The notes under the pieces are model-generated. The model did not search any database and had not been told where the DNA came from. It was given only the letters and a program-made list of their open reading frames with translations. A DNA stretch of 64,000 nt from Melieria omissa. Taxonomy: Eukaryota > Arthropoda > Insecta > Diptera > Ulidiidae. A program made the translations under genes and the position numbers. The stretch spans positions 102,559,729 through 102,623,728 of the forward strand of contig OZ020267.1 of the NCBI GenBank assembly GCA_963971225.1. The letters are read 5' to 3'. This document shows, piece after piece, positions 54,706 through 64,000 of the stretch (positions are counted from its first letter, which is position 1; each line of letters opens with the position of its first letter).

Positions 54706-55657
54706 CCTTCTGACCGAAAAGTTTCCGGAAATTCTCATTTAAAATTCGCGCGCTGTATATTTTTCGATATTTTAAGTTTCTGTAGGTTGGTAGCACTGTC
54801 CTTAATTACTATGCCAAAAATGCGCGCGATCTGTCAGACAGTTTGTTTACGGCAGCCAGTTTGTTTGAAACCAGTTCACCTCAGTAGTGCGTTGCGATTT
54901 TGTTGAGAATTTTTTTCAAAATGAGTACCGTGAACAGGTCTCTTTGGACGTGCTTGATCGTTCCAATTCCGATCCAACTTTCATGGAACGCATCATAACT
55001 GGTGACGAGACATGGGTCTACGAGTACGACATGCAAACAAGCCAACAATCATCGGAATGGAGAGGAAAAGACGAGCCGAAACCGAAAAAACCACGCCAAA
55101 GTCGCTCGAAAATCAAGGTAATGCTGATTGTTTTCTTCGATATTCGTGGTGTGATGCATCATGAATTTGTCCCTGGAGGACAAACAGTCGGTAAAGACTA
55201 TTATTTGACTGTTTTAAGACGTTTGCGTGAAAATATCCGCCGTAAACGGCCTCAATTGTGGAAGGATAATTCATGGATTTTTCATGACGATAATGCTCCC
55301 TCGCACCGAGCCAACATTATCAACGATTTTAAGGCCAAACATTCAATACATACCATCGAACAGCCACCGTATTCACCTGATCTTGTACCGTGTGACTTTT
55401 TCCTGTTTCCCAAACTCAAATTACCACTCAGAGGAACGCGTTTTGAATCCATAGAAGACGTAAAACAGAATTCGCAGAGGGAACTCAAAGCCATACCGGA
55501 AAGCGCCTATAAAAAATGTTTTGATGATTGGAAGAAACGTTGGCATATGTGTATAGCTTCTAATGGAGCATATTTTGAAGGAGATAAAATAAATATTGAT
55601 GAAGATTAAGAATTTTGCGTTTTATTTAAAATTTCCGGAAACTTTTCGGTCACAAGG
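54706..55657 (+). mobile_element. Mariner copy E, 952 bp, N-terminal deletion
   Basis: Inverted ends of about 28 bp: CCTTCTGACCGAAAAGTTTC at 54,706 and CCTTGTGACCGAAAAGTTTC on the minus strand from 55,657; both flanked by TATA (TA target). About 340 bp is missing compared with a complete mariner; the loss removes the DNA-binding half of the transposase. Confidence 0.9.
54921..55609 (+). pseudogene. Mariner transposase, catalytic domain intact, DNA-binding part deleted
   Basis: The native start is probably ATG at 54,921 (CAAA before it), whose frame is cut after four or five codons by the deletion joint at about 54,932. The catalytic part is open from there to a stop at 55,607-55,609: EQVSLDVLDRSNSDPTFMER, ITGDETWVYEYD (first Asp), a KPKKPRQSRSK basic run (a plausible nuclear signal), FHDDNAPSH (second Asp), PYSPDLVPCDFF (third Asp; 34 residues after the second) and the tail KCIASNGAYFEGDKINIDED-like. 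The open frame can also be read from ATG at 54,887. With no helix-turn-helix region it could not bind its own ends, yet the whole catalytic core is preserved without a stop. Confidence 0.85.
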
Positions 55658-57151
55658 TATACCTACTATCCTAATAGGTCACAACTATTTCTATGCGCAA
55701 CCAGACATGCATATATATATCTCCTTTTCGACATATATATATATATACTTTGTGAAAGCAATGAGCCAAAAACATGGGCAAAGAACATTCTCAGTGAGTA
55801 AGTTCAGTAAGGGTCAGTTGGGTTTGGAAAACTTTCTGTGACTAATGGTGCTTAGAGTATTATCCAAAAACAAGCAATAAGACGCGCCAAGTATTTATAA
55901 ATGGCGATTATTGAAGCTTGAGGACGATACTGCCTTGTAAGGAGTACTTATGTCGAGCTGAATTTTTGAGCAGATTCAAAACAAATGAGGACCTACTCAC
56001 TACTACCTTATATTCTTCAAAGTAATATTTGTTTGTCTTTAAGAAGTTTTTATTTCATTTAAGACATTTTTTTAAGTGCTTCTAATAATTATGCACCAGT
56101 CTAAAATTTATTAATATTCTTAAATTTTTTTTATAATTTTAAACCAAACCCTTAAGTACACATCTTTCAAAACTCTTTCACTCATCATCATTAGATTTTT
56201 TCTTAGAATTTCTTAAATCACTCAGAAACAGAAAAACATGGGTGCGTCTATAATTGTGCTCCCCAGTGTACTCGTATATCCTTGTGAATTCAATGCAGGG
56301 TATACTTAAAAAACATGTAGAATAATAAAGCAGCGAAAAGTGCTATGAAACGGAAATTGTAGTTGTTGCATATTTAAGGCATGAAAAGCGGCGTAGACGC
56401 CGTTGTATGTCAGACAAATTAATTATTTACGGGGGAGTTTTAAGGGCGGACGCCATGTCAAAAGCGAAAGCAAACCAAGAAACGAAAGTGTAGATAGTAG
56501 CGAACAGCAAATTACACGAGAACACAGTGTTGCCGGACGGATGAACGGGCGGAAAGGACGGACAGGACGGAAACGCAGAGCTATTGACTTGTAATAGTAA
56601 TTATTTAATTTAAACATTGGCCGAGGCGTAACAGGAAAACGAACAAATTGGCTAGTTTGTGCCGGAACAGAGATACATAGAGGACAAATTGAATCGGGAA
56701 TTGTAGAGAATGAAAATGAAAGAAAGTTAAATGCATTTGTGGGCAAGTTAATGAAGGGTCGCAATGCATAGACAGATAACCAGCGGCATTAATGAAATAA
56801 GCAACGCAATAGTAATCGAACGAATTGATGAACCGAACGAATTTCATGAGTTCCGGGGAAAATTGCCTGCTGGGAGAGTTCCCTAGCAGAAAACAAACTG
56901 AAAGCAAGAAGATTTAAAGAGGGAAATATAGAAAAACTTATGTAAGTATTCAAGTCATAGAATAGTGAGATGAAAAACATAAATTAAACTTCTTATTAGA
57001 GATGTTTAAGTGTTAAAAGAAGATTCTTAACAAGTGAGAGATAAAAGAATTGTTTGGAAACTAAATAGTCAGTGACAGAAAAATGAGATAAAAATGAGAG
57101 ACGGAACTTACCAAAAGACACACAGAAAATGTGTCTGAAATTTTTAGACCC
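55658..57151. other. Non-coding stretch
   Basis: No gene recognised. A (TA)n run at about 55,712-55,747. Open frames at 56,400-56,980 lack domains. Confidence 0.4.
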
Positions 57152-58150
57152 AGGTTAGGTTATGATAAAGGGGCTGCCTGGACACGGGACTCACCGCAAC
57201 TTAGGCCGCAAAAAAAGCTCTTTATCACAAGGAAAAAGTGATCTGACTTTGTTTTGTGGATAAAACCTAGCAAGTCCTTCAAGTTGACTGATCTGAGGTC
57301 ATTCCAATAGTCGAAGAAAGGAGATCCTAGGGATTTCCACCTTCATGTAGAGAGAGCCAGGCAGTGACAGAGAAGGTGACTTCTGGTTTCTTCCAGAGAC
57401 TTACGGCAATCTAAGGCATGCTTCGATGTGACTGTATGAGAGTCCAGTGCCTTAATTACCGCTAAGCAGTCTAGATAAATGATCAGGTTCGTTGGATGCA
57501 AGTCTAGTAGGTACTCTGATCATACGTTTTGACTGAGCTATGGCGTACATTTCGGCTTGAAGTAGACTACACCTGATGGCTTATCCGAATAGACCCCGCA
57601 CCTCTATCGCAGTCCATTTTCGATCAGTCAGTGAAGATTAGGAGATTGCACTCACCTTTTGAAGTTTTATTAAAATAAAGAGTTAAAGTTCGGGTACTTC
57701 TGAACAGAACAGTCTTCTTAGCTATGCACGTTTTGCAGATGTCCTGAGATAGATTTCTGTTGATAGAATTTCTGGGCCCACCTGAAGTACTGATCTCATG
57801 CATTCGGTTCTTCCCAAACAGGGAAGTCTCTGCACCTTGTTTAAAATATCGATGTGAGACTTTTTGCCTTCGGTGGCAAATCAGGATAACGTAGCACAGA
57901 ATGGGTCTCACTATTGGTGTGTACATCCAGTGGATAATGTTTAGTTGTAGTCCCCATTTCCTGCCCAACATTTTTCTACAGAAGTCAAGAGCCTGAAGCG
58001 TTCAACCTTCAGGTTGCTTTCCCGGAATAATTTATAGTCTAGAACGACCCCCAAGAGTTTAACTTCCTTGGAAAAGTTCAAAACTGTTTCGGTCATTTTG
58101 GATGTGACAAAGCAAGGCATCATATGTCTTTGAGCCTTGCCTCAAAAAGT
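57152..58150 (-). mobile_element. LOA-like LINE fragment (second copy), minus strand
   Basis: 3' end at 57,152 on the minus strand with the same CCTAACCTGGGTC-type tail as 23,850. It is 5'-truncated inside the reverse-transcriptase thumb. More decayed than the copy at 51,720. No clear target duplication. Confidence 0.7.
57250..58140 (-). pseudogene. LINE thumb, RNase H remnant and C-terminus, decayed
   Basis: On the minus strand: LNFSKEVKLLGVVLDYKL (58,080-58,020), then MLGRKWGLQLNIIHWMYTPI and VRPILCYVI (57,971-57,880), matching the thumb part of the same LINE class as 51,720-53,293. An RNase H remnant follows (LIFTD at about 57,630, KCT/AEM-like segment near 57,560) in shifting frames. Then a C-terminal end with LEETRSHLLCHCLALS (near 57,390) and FFDYWNDLRSVNLKDLLGFI (near 57,310). 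Numerous stops; non-functional. Confidence 0.65.
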
Positions 58151-58279
58151 ATATGCAATTTATTACAAAACATTATCTGTTCTGGAATTCTGAAACCCCT
58201 AGTTTACTACTGGGAAGAAAATAAGAAACTGTTTCCAGACAATTCTATATTTTTGTAGTTTAGTAATTCTGGTATTTAG

Positions 58280-58985
58280 ATATTTAAGGGACTTAAATTT
58301 CAATTACAATTTCTAAAAACCAAAAATTTAAAAAAATTTTTCTAATTTAAAACTTTTAATTTTAGAAAAATGTGTCAATCTTAAATATTTTAGCAGGGGC
58401 CAATTAAAATTAAAAAATTTTTGAATTTAAGAATTTTAATTTTAGAAAAAAATTTCAATCTTTAATATGCTTCAATTTCGAAAAAAAAACAATTTTTAAC
58501 TTAACTTAACTTAAACTTTAGTTAAACTTAACTAGCTTAACTTTCAAAAGAAGAAAATTAAAAAATTTTTTTAATTTAAAATTTTAATTTAAAAAAATAT
58601 GTCAATCTTAATTATTTTAATTTAAAATAAAAAAAAAATTTCGAAAAAATTTTCTAATTTAAAAATTTTAATTTTTGAAAATTATGTTAATTTTTAATAT
58701 GCTTAAATTTCAAAAAACAAAATTTTTAAAAAATTTTCCTAGTTTTAATTTTAAGTTTTAGAAAAATATGTCAAGCTTTAATATGCTTAACTTTCAAAAC
58801 AAAAATTCAACAAATTTTTCTAATTTAAAGGCTTAATTTTAGAAAACTATGTCGATCTTTAATATGCTGAAACTTCTTAAAAAAATTTCTAAAAATTTTT
58901 TTATTTAAAAATTTTAAAAATTTTAAAAATTCTAATCTAAGAAAATATGTCAATCTTTAATATGCTTAAATATTTTAGCAAAAAC
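58280..58985. repeat. A/T-rich tandem repeat, unit about 85-100 bp
   Basis: ATGTCAATCTTTAATATGCT-like words at about 58,369, 58,454, 58,599, 58,684, 58,769, 58,850 and 58,947, each preceded by TTTTAATTTTAGAAAAA-type sequence. No coding frame. Confidence 0.7.
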
Positions 58986-61570
58986 CAGAAAGAAATCCGA
59001 TATTTATGTATTTGAAGAATTTAAAATCTAAAATCTGTAAATCTTAAAATTCAGCAATTTAATTCTGTCAAACTTTGCAGAGATTTTGCCAATACAAACA
59101 TAATTCCTCGACGGTTGAAGGAAAAATGTGCACATGAAAACTCCAAAAAATAGTAATTTTCAAGAAAATCAATTTGAAAAAGAAACAAAAAGACCAACTT
59201 CAATATGAAATTTTTAAATCAAAATACAATTACATTGGCCACATTTACTAATTGCCTCTGCATGGTAAATAGCAAAAATTTCCAAGGTATATTCAATATT
59301 CAATGACTACCAAAGCATAGGAAAATATTTAAATCGAACAATTTTCAATAATTTATTGTTAAAAGCAACAGCAAAGCTGTTGCTCTCGGCATCAATGACC
59401 AACTTACTGTTGTGCATTGTGGCGAAAATATCACAGCGTATGACAGCAAACAAGAGCACAAACAATAACACCACCACCAACAACAACAACAACATAAAGC
59501 AACTCTTGTGTGGCTGTGCAGAATTTTGCATAGTGCTTGAATTTTCTTATCAAAACACCAGAATATACAATGAATTATTTTCACTTTTGCATTCGCTTTG
59601 TTGGCTGCTTAGAGTATTTTATTTATTTGCTGCCATTTCTTTTGCATTTCCTTCAATGGTTTATTATTTGCTGCAACGCCTCTTTCATGCTCTATCGCCG
59701 TACACACACACACACACGGACTTAGTTGTGTCGCCTGCATCGGTGTGTGCGTGCGTGTGTGCATAAGAGCGCCAAATGCCATGTCATTGTGTCAATGTTG
59801 CACAATTCAATGTTGCATGCCAATTGCAGTTATCAGAGTTCGGTGTGTCCTGTTGTGTTGCGCTCGTGGCTGCTTTAAGGGCTGCTTGCTCCATTTTCGA
59901 TTGAGCGCGCTGCAAGTTGTCAATTCACTTCACTTTATATCCGAAAACATTTTCTACGTACTGCACTTTACTATTGTATTTGCTTTGCTTTAGTATTGTT
60001 GTTGTTGTTGTTGCAGGGGCATTCATTCATTCGCTTCGACTCTTATGGCATATTTGACTTTCAAATATGTGCAAAAATTCGAGTGCGCGTGTGTTTGTTT
60101 TTGCTGTGCTGTTGCACATTTTCGCTTTACTGCCATCTTGCAATTTTGCAACTGTTTATTGTGTATAAAACAAGATATCAGAAAATATTTACCATTGTAT
60201 TCGATGCCAATTTCTGAATGCTTGTTTACGTAGCTGGCCTTTGGTGTAATACGTCTTGCTTAGTTGTTATGCGTTGCAGGTATTGATTTCATACAAAACG
60301 TTGAACAATGTTGTTCACTTGTATGTGTGTGTGTGTGTTTGTGTAGATTGTTTGCTGACCTGTTCATTCGTTTTGTAATTTCAGCCATTCATCGTTGCTC
60401 TCTAACCAATGTTTATTAGGTCAACATTTTGCAGGTTTTTTTTTTACAAATTTAAATGCAGACGTGTATAAAAGACATGTTTTATTGAAAGATTTTTCGA
60501 TTTCAATATGTCAAAAAGCTTCATTTTGTAACTAGTAATGAGAAAATGCTTGATTCAAAACTTTTAAGCCGCCAAATTGTGGTTAAGTGGCATCGCATTG
60601 AAATCAAAGTTCAAATATGTGCAAAGAAAATCCACAACCTAACAAACAACAACAATTACAAATGACACAATCTATCCATTTTTGATTGTTCTTTGTCTCT
60701 GTCTCTGTCTGAACAAATGTAAGAATGGTAATTAAGTTGAAATTCCAATAATCAAGATCCCACATACTCGTATTGTTGAAAACTTTGATCATTGATTAGA
60801 AATTTACACTGTACATTAATTTTATATATATATTTTAGTTTTGTTTTTGTAATGCATTGTGTAATGTTTGAGATTATGCAACAAAGAAATTTGCTGCATT
60901 TTTTGTTATCCAAGGAAAAAATCGTTTGTTGATTTTCTTAACATTTATAATTGAATATCAGCTGTAGTGAACTTCAGCCCAAAAGTTTATCAATTGTGAT
61001 AACAATGTAAACATTGGAAAGTATAATTAACTTAAAACAGCATCTTTTAGTGTATAGTTTTAGTGTAGTAGATTTTAGTACCAATTTTGAATAAGTACGA
61101 AATAAACACTTAAACACATTTTCAGTTTTGGGTTAATCTTGGCGTTCAAATTAATTTCTGAGCTTTGATGTATTCAGAGACCTATCGTAGAATTTTATGG
61201 CGAATATATTCGTGGTACATTTTATCCTTAAAAAGTCCTGTTTTACAGGACATTTTTGGCATTTTAGAAAAGAAGGGTCAAATTGTCCCATACAAATAGG
61301 AGCTACAGGGTTAAAATGCTCCACAAAAATGTTCTTCGCAGTATTTTACATCAAATTGCTGAAATTGCTGAATTGCCTAAAATGTGAGGTTACATGGTTT
61401 TCGTATGCCGATTCACCATAAGAATGAGCAAAAAGGGGAAAACTTTGACCCCCCCTAAAAAAAAATTCAGTCGTAAACTTTCAAAACGCCGATACACGTA
61501 TATTTTTTTTTTGGTCCCCTCTACTAGAATCCGTTGTCAGAACCTTGTTATTTTTTTTTGTGTTGTGCAG
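58986..61570. other. Non-coding stretch
   Basis: No gene recognised. Overlapping frames of 60-136 codons at 59,300-60,230 are Leu/Cys-rich and built on CAA/TTG and CA repeats. Confidence 0.4.
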
Positions 61571-61860
61571 TGTAATTTGAACCGATATCATAGAAAGTTT
61601 GTGTTCGAATTGAAGTCTACGAATTGGGCGCGTTTAATTAAAACGCTGTTTCTTTAATAACGGTTAAATAAAATCAAAAAGTGATAATTTTGTATTTTTT
61701 CATAGATATTTAATTATTTTTCTTTGTACAAAATTTATTTAACCCTTCTTAAGCTAAATTTGTTCAAAAGTAAACTATCTCTAGAACCCTAACGAAGAGG
61801 TGTGGTTTCTTCAAATGTCGTGTACACACTTCTTAGGTAAGTTTTTCATTTTTTAAATAC
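61571..61860 (+). repeat. Dispersed repeat, copy 2
   Basis: Direct-orientation partner of 8,347-8,630 (GAAGTCTACGAATTGGGCGC; GGTTAAATAAAATCAAAA; GTGATAATTTTGTATTTTTT; TTGTTCAAAAGTAAACTA). Confidence 0.65.
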
Positions 61861-61917
61861 CCACAAGTAATATCGAGACACAATTTGGACCCCCCAAAGG
61901 GTTAAAGTGGTATTTCA

Positions 61918-62770
61918 AAGAAATGATGATCAGGTTGGTGACAATAAAAATGCTGATGTAGATATTCTTTCGTTGATATTCTAAACTTTTGACAGAAAAA
62001 TCGGACTTTTTTACCCATTTACAACAAAAAAAAGTTAGTAAAAATCAAATGCAGTTACTTTTGTGGCTTAGAAATCACGTTTGAGAGAAGCACTGATACG
62101 TAGTCGATCAGACTAAAGAAACATTGATGTAGACATAATTTTGTCTGTTTTCTGGGCTTTTCATCGAGACAGCGGTAGTTTTGACCCATTTTCGAAAAGC
62201 AGCAGAGTTCTACTCCAACAAAATAGTGAAAATTTAAGGCAGCCATCTCATCTGGTTTAGGAACCACGTTCGATAGAAGAGCTGATCCATAGAATGATAG
62301 AAACACTAATGTGGACATGCTTTTGTCGATTTTATGGGCTTTTCATACAGACAACGACATCATTGACCCATTTTTGGAAAGCAGAAGAGCTCTACTACAA
62401 CAAAATAGTGAAAATTTAAGGCAGCCACATCTTCTGGTTTAGGAATCACGTTCGATAAAAATACTTACACATGCATTGATTTGTCTAATAGAAACGAGGA
62501 TGTAGACATAATTTTGTCGATTTTTGAAACTTTGAAGAAGAGTTCTATAATAAAAATTATTACAAACTTATGGCATCTATCTCTTCTGGCCATGACCATG
62601 GGCGAGAGAAGCGCTGATAGGCAATGAATCAAGATGATAGAAACGCTGATGTAGACATACTTCTGTCGATTTTCTGAACCTTCTATCCAGACAACGACAG
62701 GATTGACCCCTTTTTGGAAAACTGAAGAGTTCTATTACAAAAATATTACAAATTTATATCAACTATCTCT
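61918..62770. repeat. Tandem array, unit about 185 bp, 4-5 copies
   Basis: GAATCACGTTCGAGAGAAGC-like starts at about 62,071, 62,260, 62,442 and 62,592 (the last unit shortened), with a diverged copy from 61,918. Units share GATGTAGACATAATTTTGTC, GACCCATTTTTGGAAAGCAG and AATTTAAGGCAGCCA. No kept frame. Confidence 0.8.
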
Positions 62771-62985
62771 ACCCTGATACACAACACATTAAAAAAAATA
62801 TGAAATTTTATATGTCTCCAATTATGACCTGAATGTCCATGTATGATTCTGTTTATTTCTTCGAAACTATGCCGCAGGTTATTGAAAGCTTACTAACCAT
62901 ATTTTGAATTACGAAATGGGTGCGAAAATACTAAGAAAAGCAACACATGTAGCTACATGTAAAATGTCACCCTGATTGTGCTGTA

Positions 62986-63744
62986 ATGATCCAGTAACTT
63001 TATCCAAATTTATGCCAAATCAAAAAAAAAATTGGCAACAGCGCAATTCTTTTTGCTTTCGCTTTAGGGGTCCAAAGGAAGCTTAAATTCAAAAATTAGT
63101 CACCCTCACCCCTTGGGAAATTCCGCCATCTTGAATTAAAGGGGTGAGTTTTTATTCTGCATGTAACTCTGCAGGGATCGATTTCGATTGTAATTTCAAG
63201 TTACTCAAAACGAAATTTCTCTGTAGACGTTTAAAATATCTTAACGAATAACGTCGTTTGTTATTTTTTTTTATTTTTTTTTAATTTTTTTTAATTTTTT
63301 TTTTTTTTTTTTTTTTTTTATAACAGGAAAATGTACGCTAAACGTTAACATTTTGACCGCAAAGATTAGTGACTGTGATGGAGAATTATTGACATAAATA
63401 GTCATAACGCACTACGGTGCGTATGAGTAATTTTAATATTTCATTAGTTATCAGTAATAATAAATAAAAAAAAAAATAACAAACGACGTTATTCGTTAAG
63501 ATATTTTAAACGTCTACAGAGAAATTTCGTTTTGAGTAACTTGAAATTTCAATCGAAATCGATCCCTGCAGAGTTACATGCAGAATAAAAACTCACCCCT
63601 TTAATTCAAGATGGCGGAATTTCCCAAGGGGTGAGGGTGACTAATTTTTAAATTTAAGCTTCCTTTGGACCCCTAAAGCGAACGCAAAAAGAATTGCGCT
63701 GTTGCCAATTTTTTTTTTGCTAATTCCTATAGTTACTGGATCAT
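62986..63744. mobile_element. Foldback element: nearly perfect inverted repeat, arms about 275 bp
   Basis: The left arm (62,986-63,272) and right arm (63,470-63,744) pair almost base for base: ATGATCCAGTAACT at the outer end, GCGCAATTCTTTTTGC, TTTCCCAAGGGGTGAGGGTG (right arm), CAGAGTTACATGCAGAATAA (right arm), and AACAAACGACGTTATTCGTT (right arm) at the inner end. The spacer of about 200 bp is T-rich with no frame. No target duplication could be fixed. There is no transposase; the call as foldback/MITE is from structure only. Confidence 0.85.
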
Positions 63745-64000
63745 CATATTTTTAGGGGTTGCTGTCATATGTTTATAAAAAAGAATATAAAACAAATTGA
63801 TGAAAATTGTTACAAGTGGGCATAAGTGTGTCTCTACTGTATGACAAATGAGGGTTAAATTGCTCGTTCAGGTGGTGAGGGTAGTTCTTCTTTGGGTCTT
63901 CTGATGTGAGTAACAAAAAAAAAACACACACACTAACGTGTAGAGTGAAGGCGAGCGTGAATCGGGGTGCAAATAAATATAAAATGCATGTGTATGTGTC
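63745..64000. other. Non-coding edge
   Basis: Nothing recognised; CA tract near 63,922. Confidence 0.4.

Noticed and set aside
59307..60233. Cluster of 60-136-codon frames on both strands
   Set aside because: CAA/TTG and CA/TG simple repeats generate them; none shows a domain or start context.
1..64000. CRISPR array
   Set aside because: All tandem repeats are diverged, head-to-tail satellites without unique spacers, in a eukaryotic genome.

Overview
The window looks like nuclear DNA of a higher fly (Diptera; a tephritid-like fruit fly would fit, but no gene here fixes the species). The grounds are the strong A+T bias, CA/GT and CAA simple repeats, a Drosophila-type translation start context, and a transposon load dominated by DD34D mariners, TTAA-target and hAT MITEs, and LINE, SINE and Ty3/gypsy fragments. 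There is no bacterial-style gene arrangement, no operon, no CRISPR array and no recognisable tRNA or rRNA gene.

Only one stretch reads as a host coding exon: 26,260-26,470 (+), a first exon with a likely signal sequence, a Gly/Ser-rich tail and a GTGAGTG splice donor. Its gene is not identified. A weaker exon candidate lies at 44,663-44,943. The rest is best read as intron or intergenic DNA of one or more very large genes. The 26.5-30 kb, 38.3-41.5 kb and 47.6-51.2 kb parts are relatively repeat-poor and look like regulatory or intronic sequence. A short word close to GCC(A/G)TAAAGTATGCAA recurs there and clusters at 27.4-28.4 kb.

Layout. 0-12 kb: a deleted mariner (787-1,525), a 32-bp minisatellite, a full-length decayed mariner (5,598-7,050) interrupted by a TTAA MITE, a deleted Tc1/mariner-like element (8,839-9,414), and a TTAA MITE (9,795-10,006). 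12-18 kb: a minisatellite, two oppositely oriented solo LTRs, a transposase fossil, a decayed foldback and tandem repeats. 19-26 kb: mariner deletion copy C1 (19,635-20,375), a LINE reverse-transcriptase fragment, a nearly intact irritans-type mariner (22,410-23,700), a 9-bp A/T satellite grown inside an older 207-bp repeat, and a tRNA-derived SINE with a 12-bp target duplication. 30-38 kb: an orphan gypsy integrase, a 130-bp array, and a LINE with its 3' coding end triplicated. 38-47 kb: two hAT MITEs, a 133-bp array, a TTAA MITE and mariner copy C2 (inverted, about 99.5% identical to C1). 49-64 kb: a 173-bp array, a 5'-truncated LOA-like LINE with RNase H, a cluster of TTAA MITE, hAT MITE and mariner, a second LOA-like fragment, a 185-bp array, and a nearly perfect foldback of about 760 bp.

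No set of host genes works together here. The interacting parts are mobile elements: autonomous-type relics (mariner, LINE) and the non-autonomous derivatives (deleted mariners, MITEs, SINE) that would depend on enzymes encoded elsewhere.
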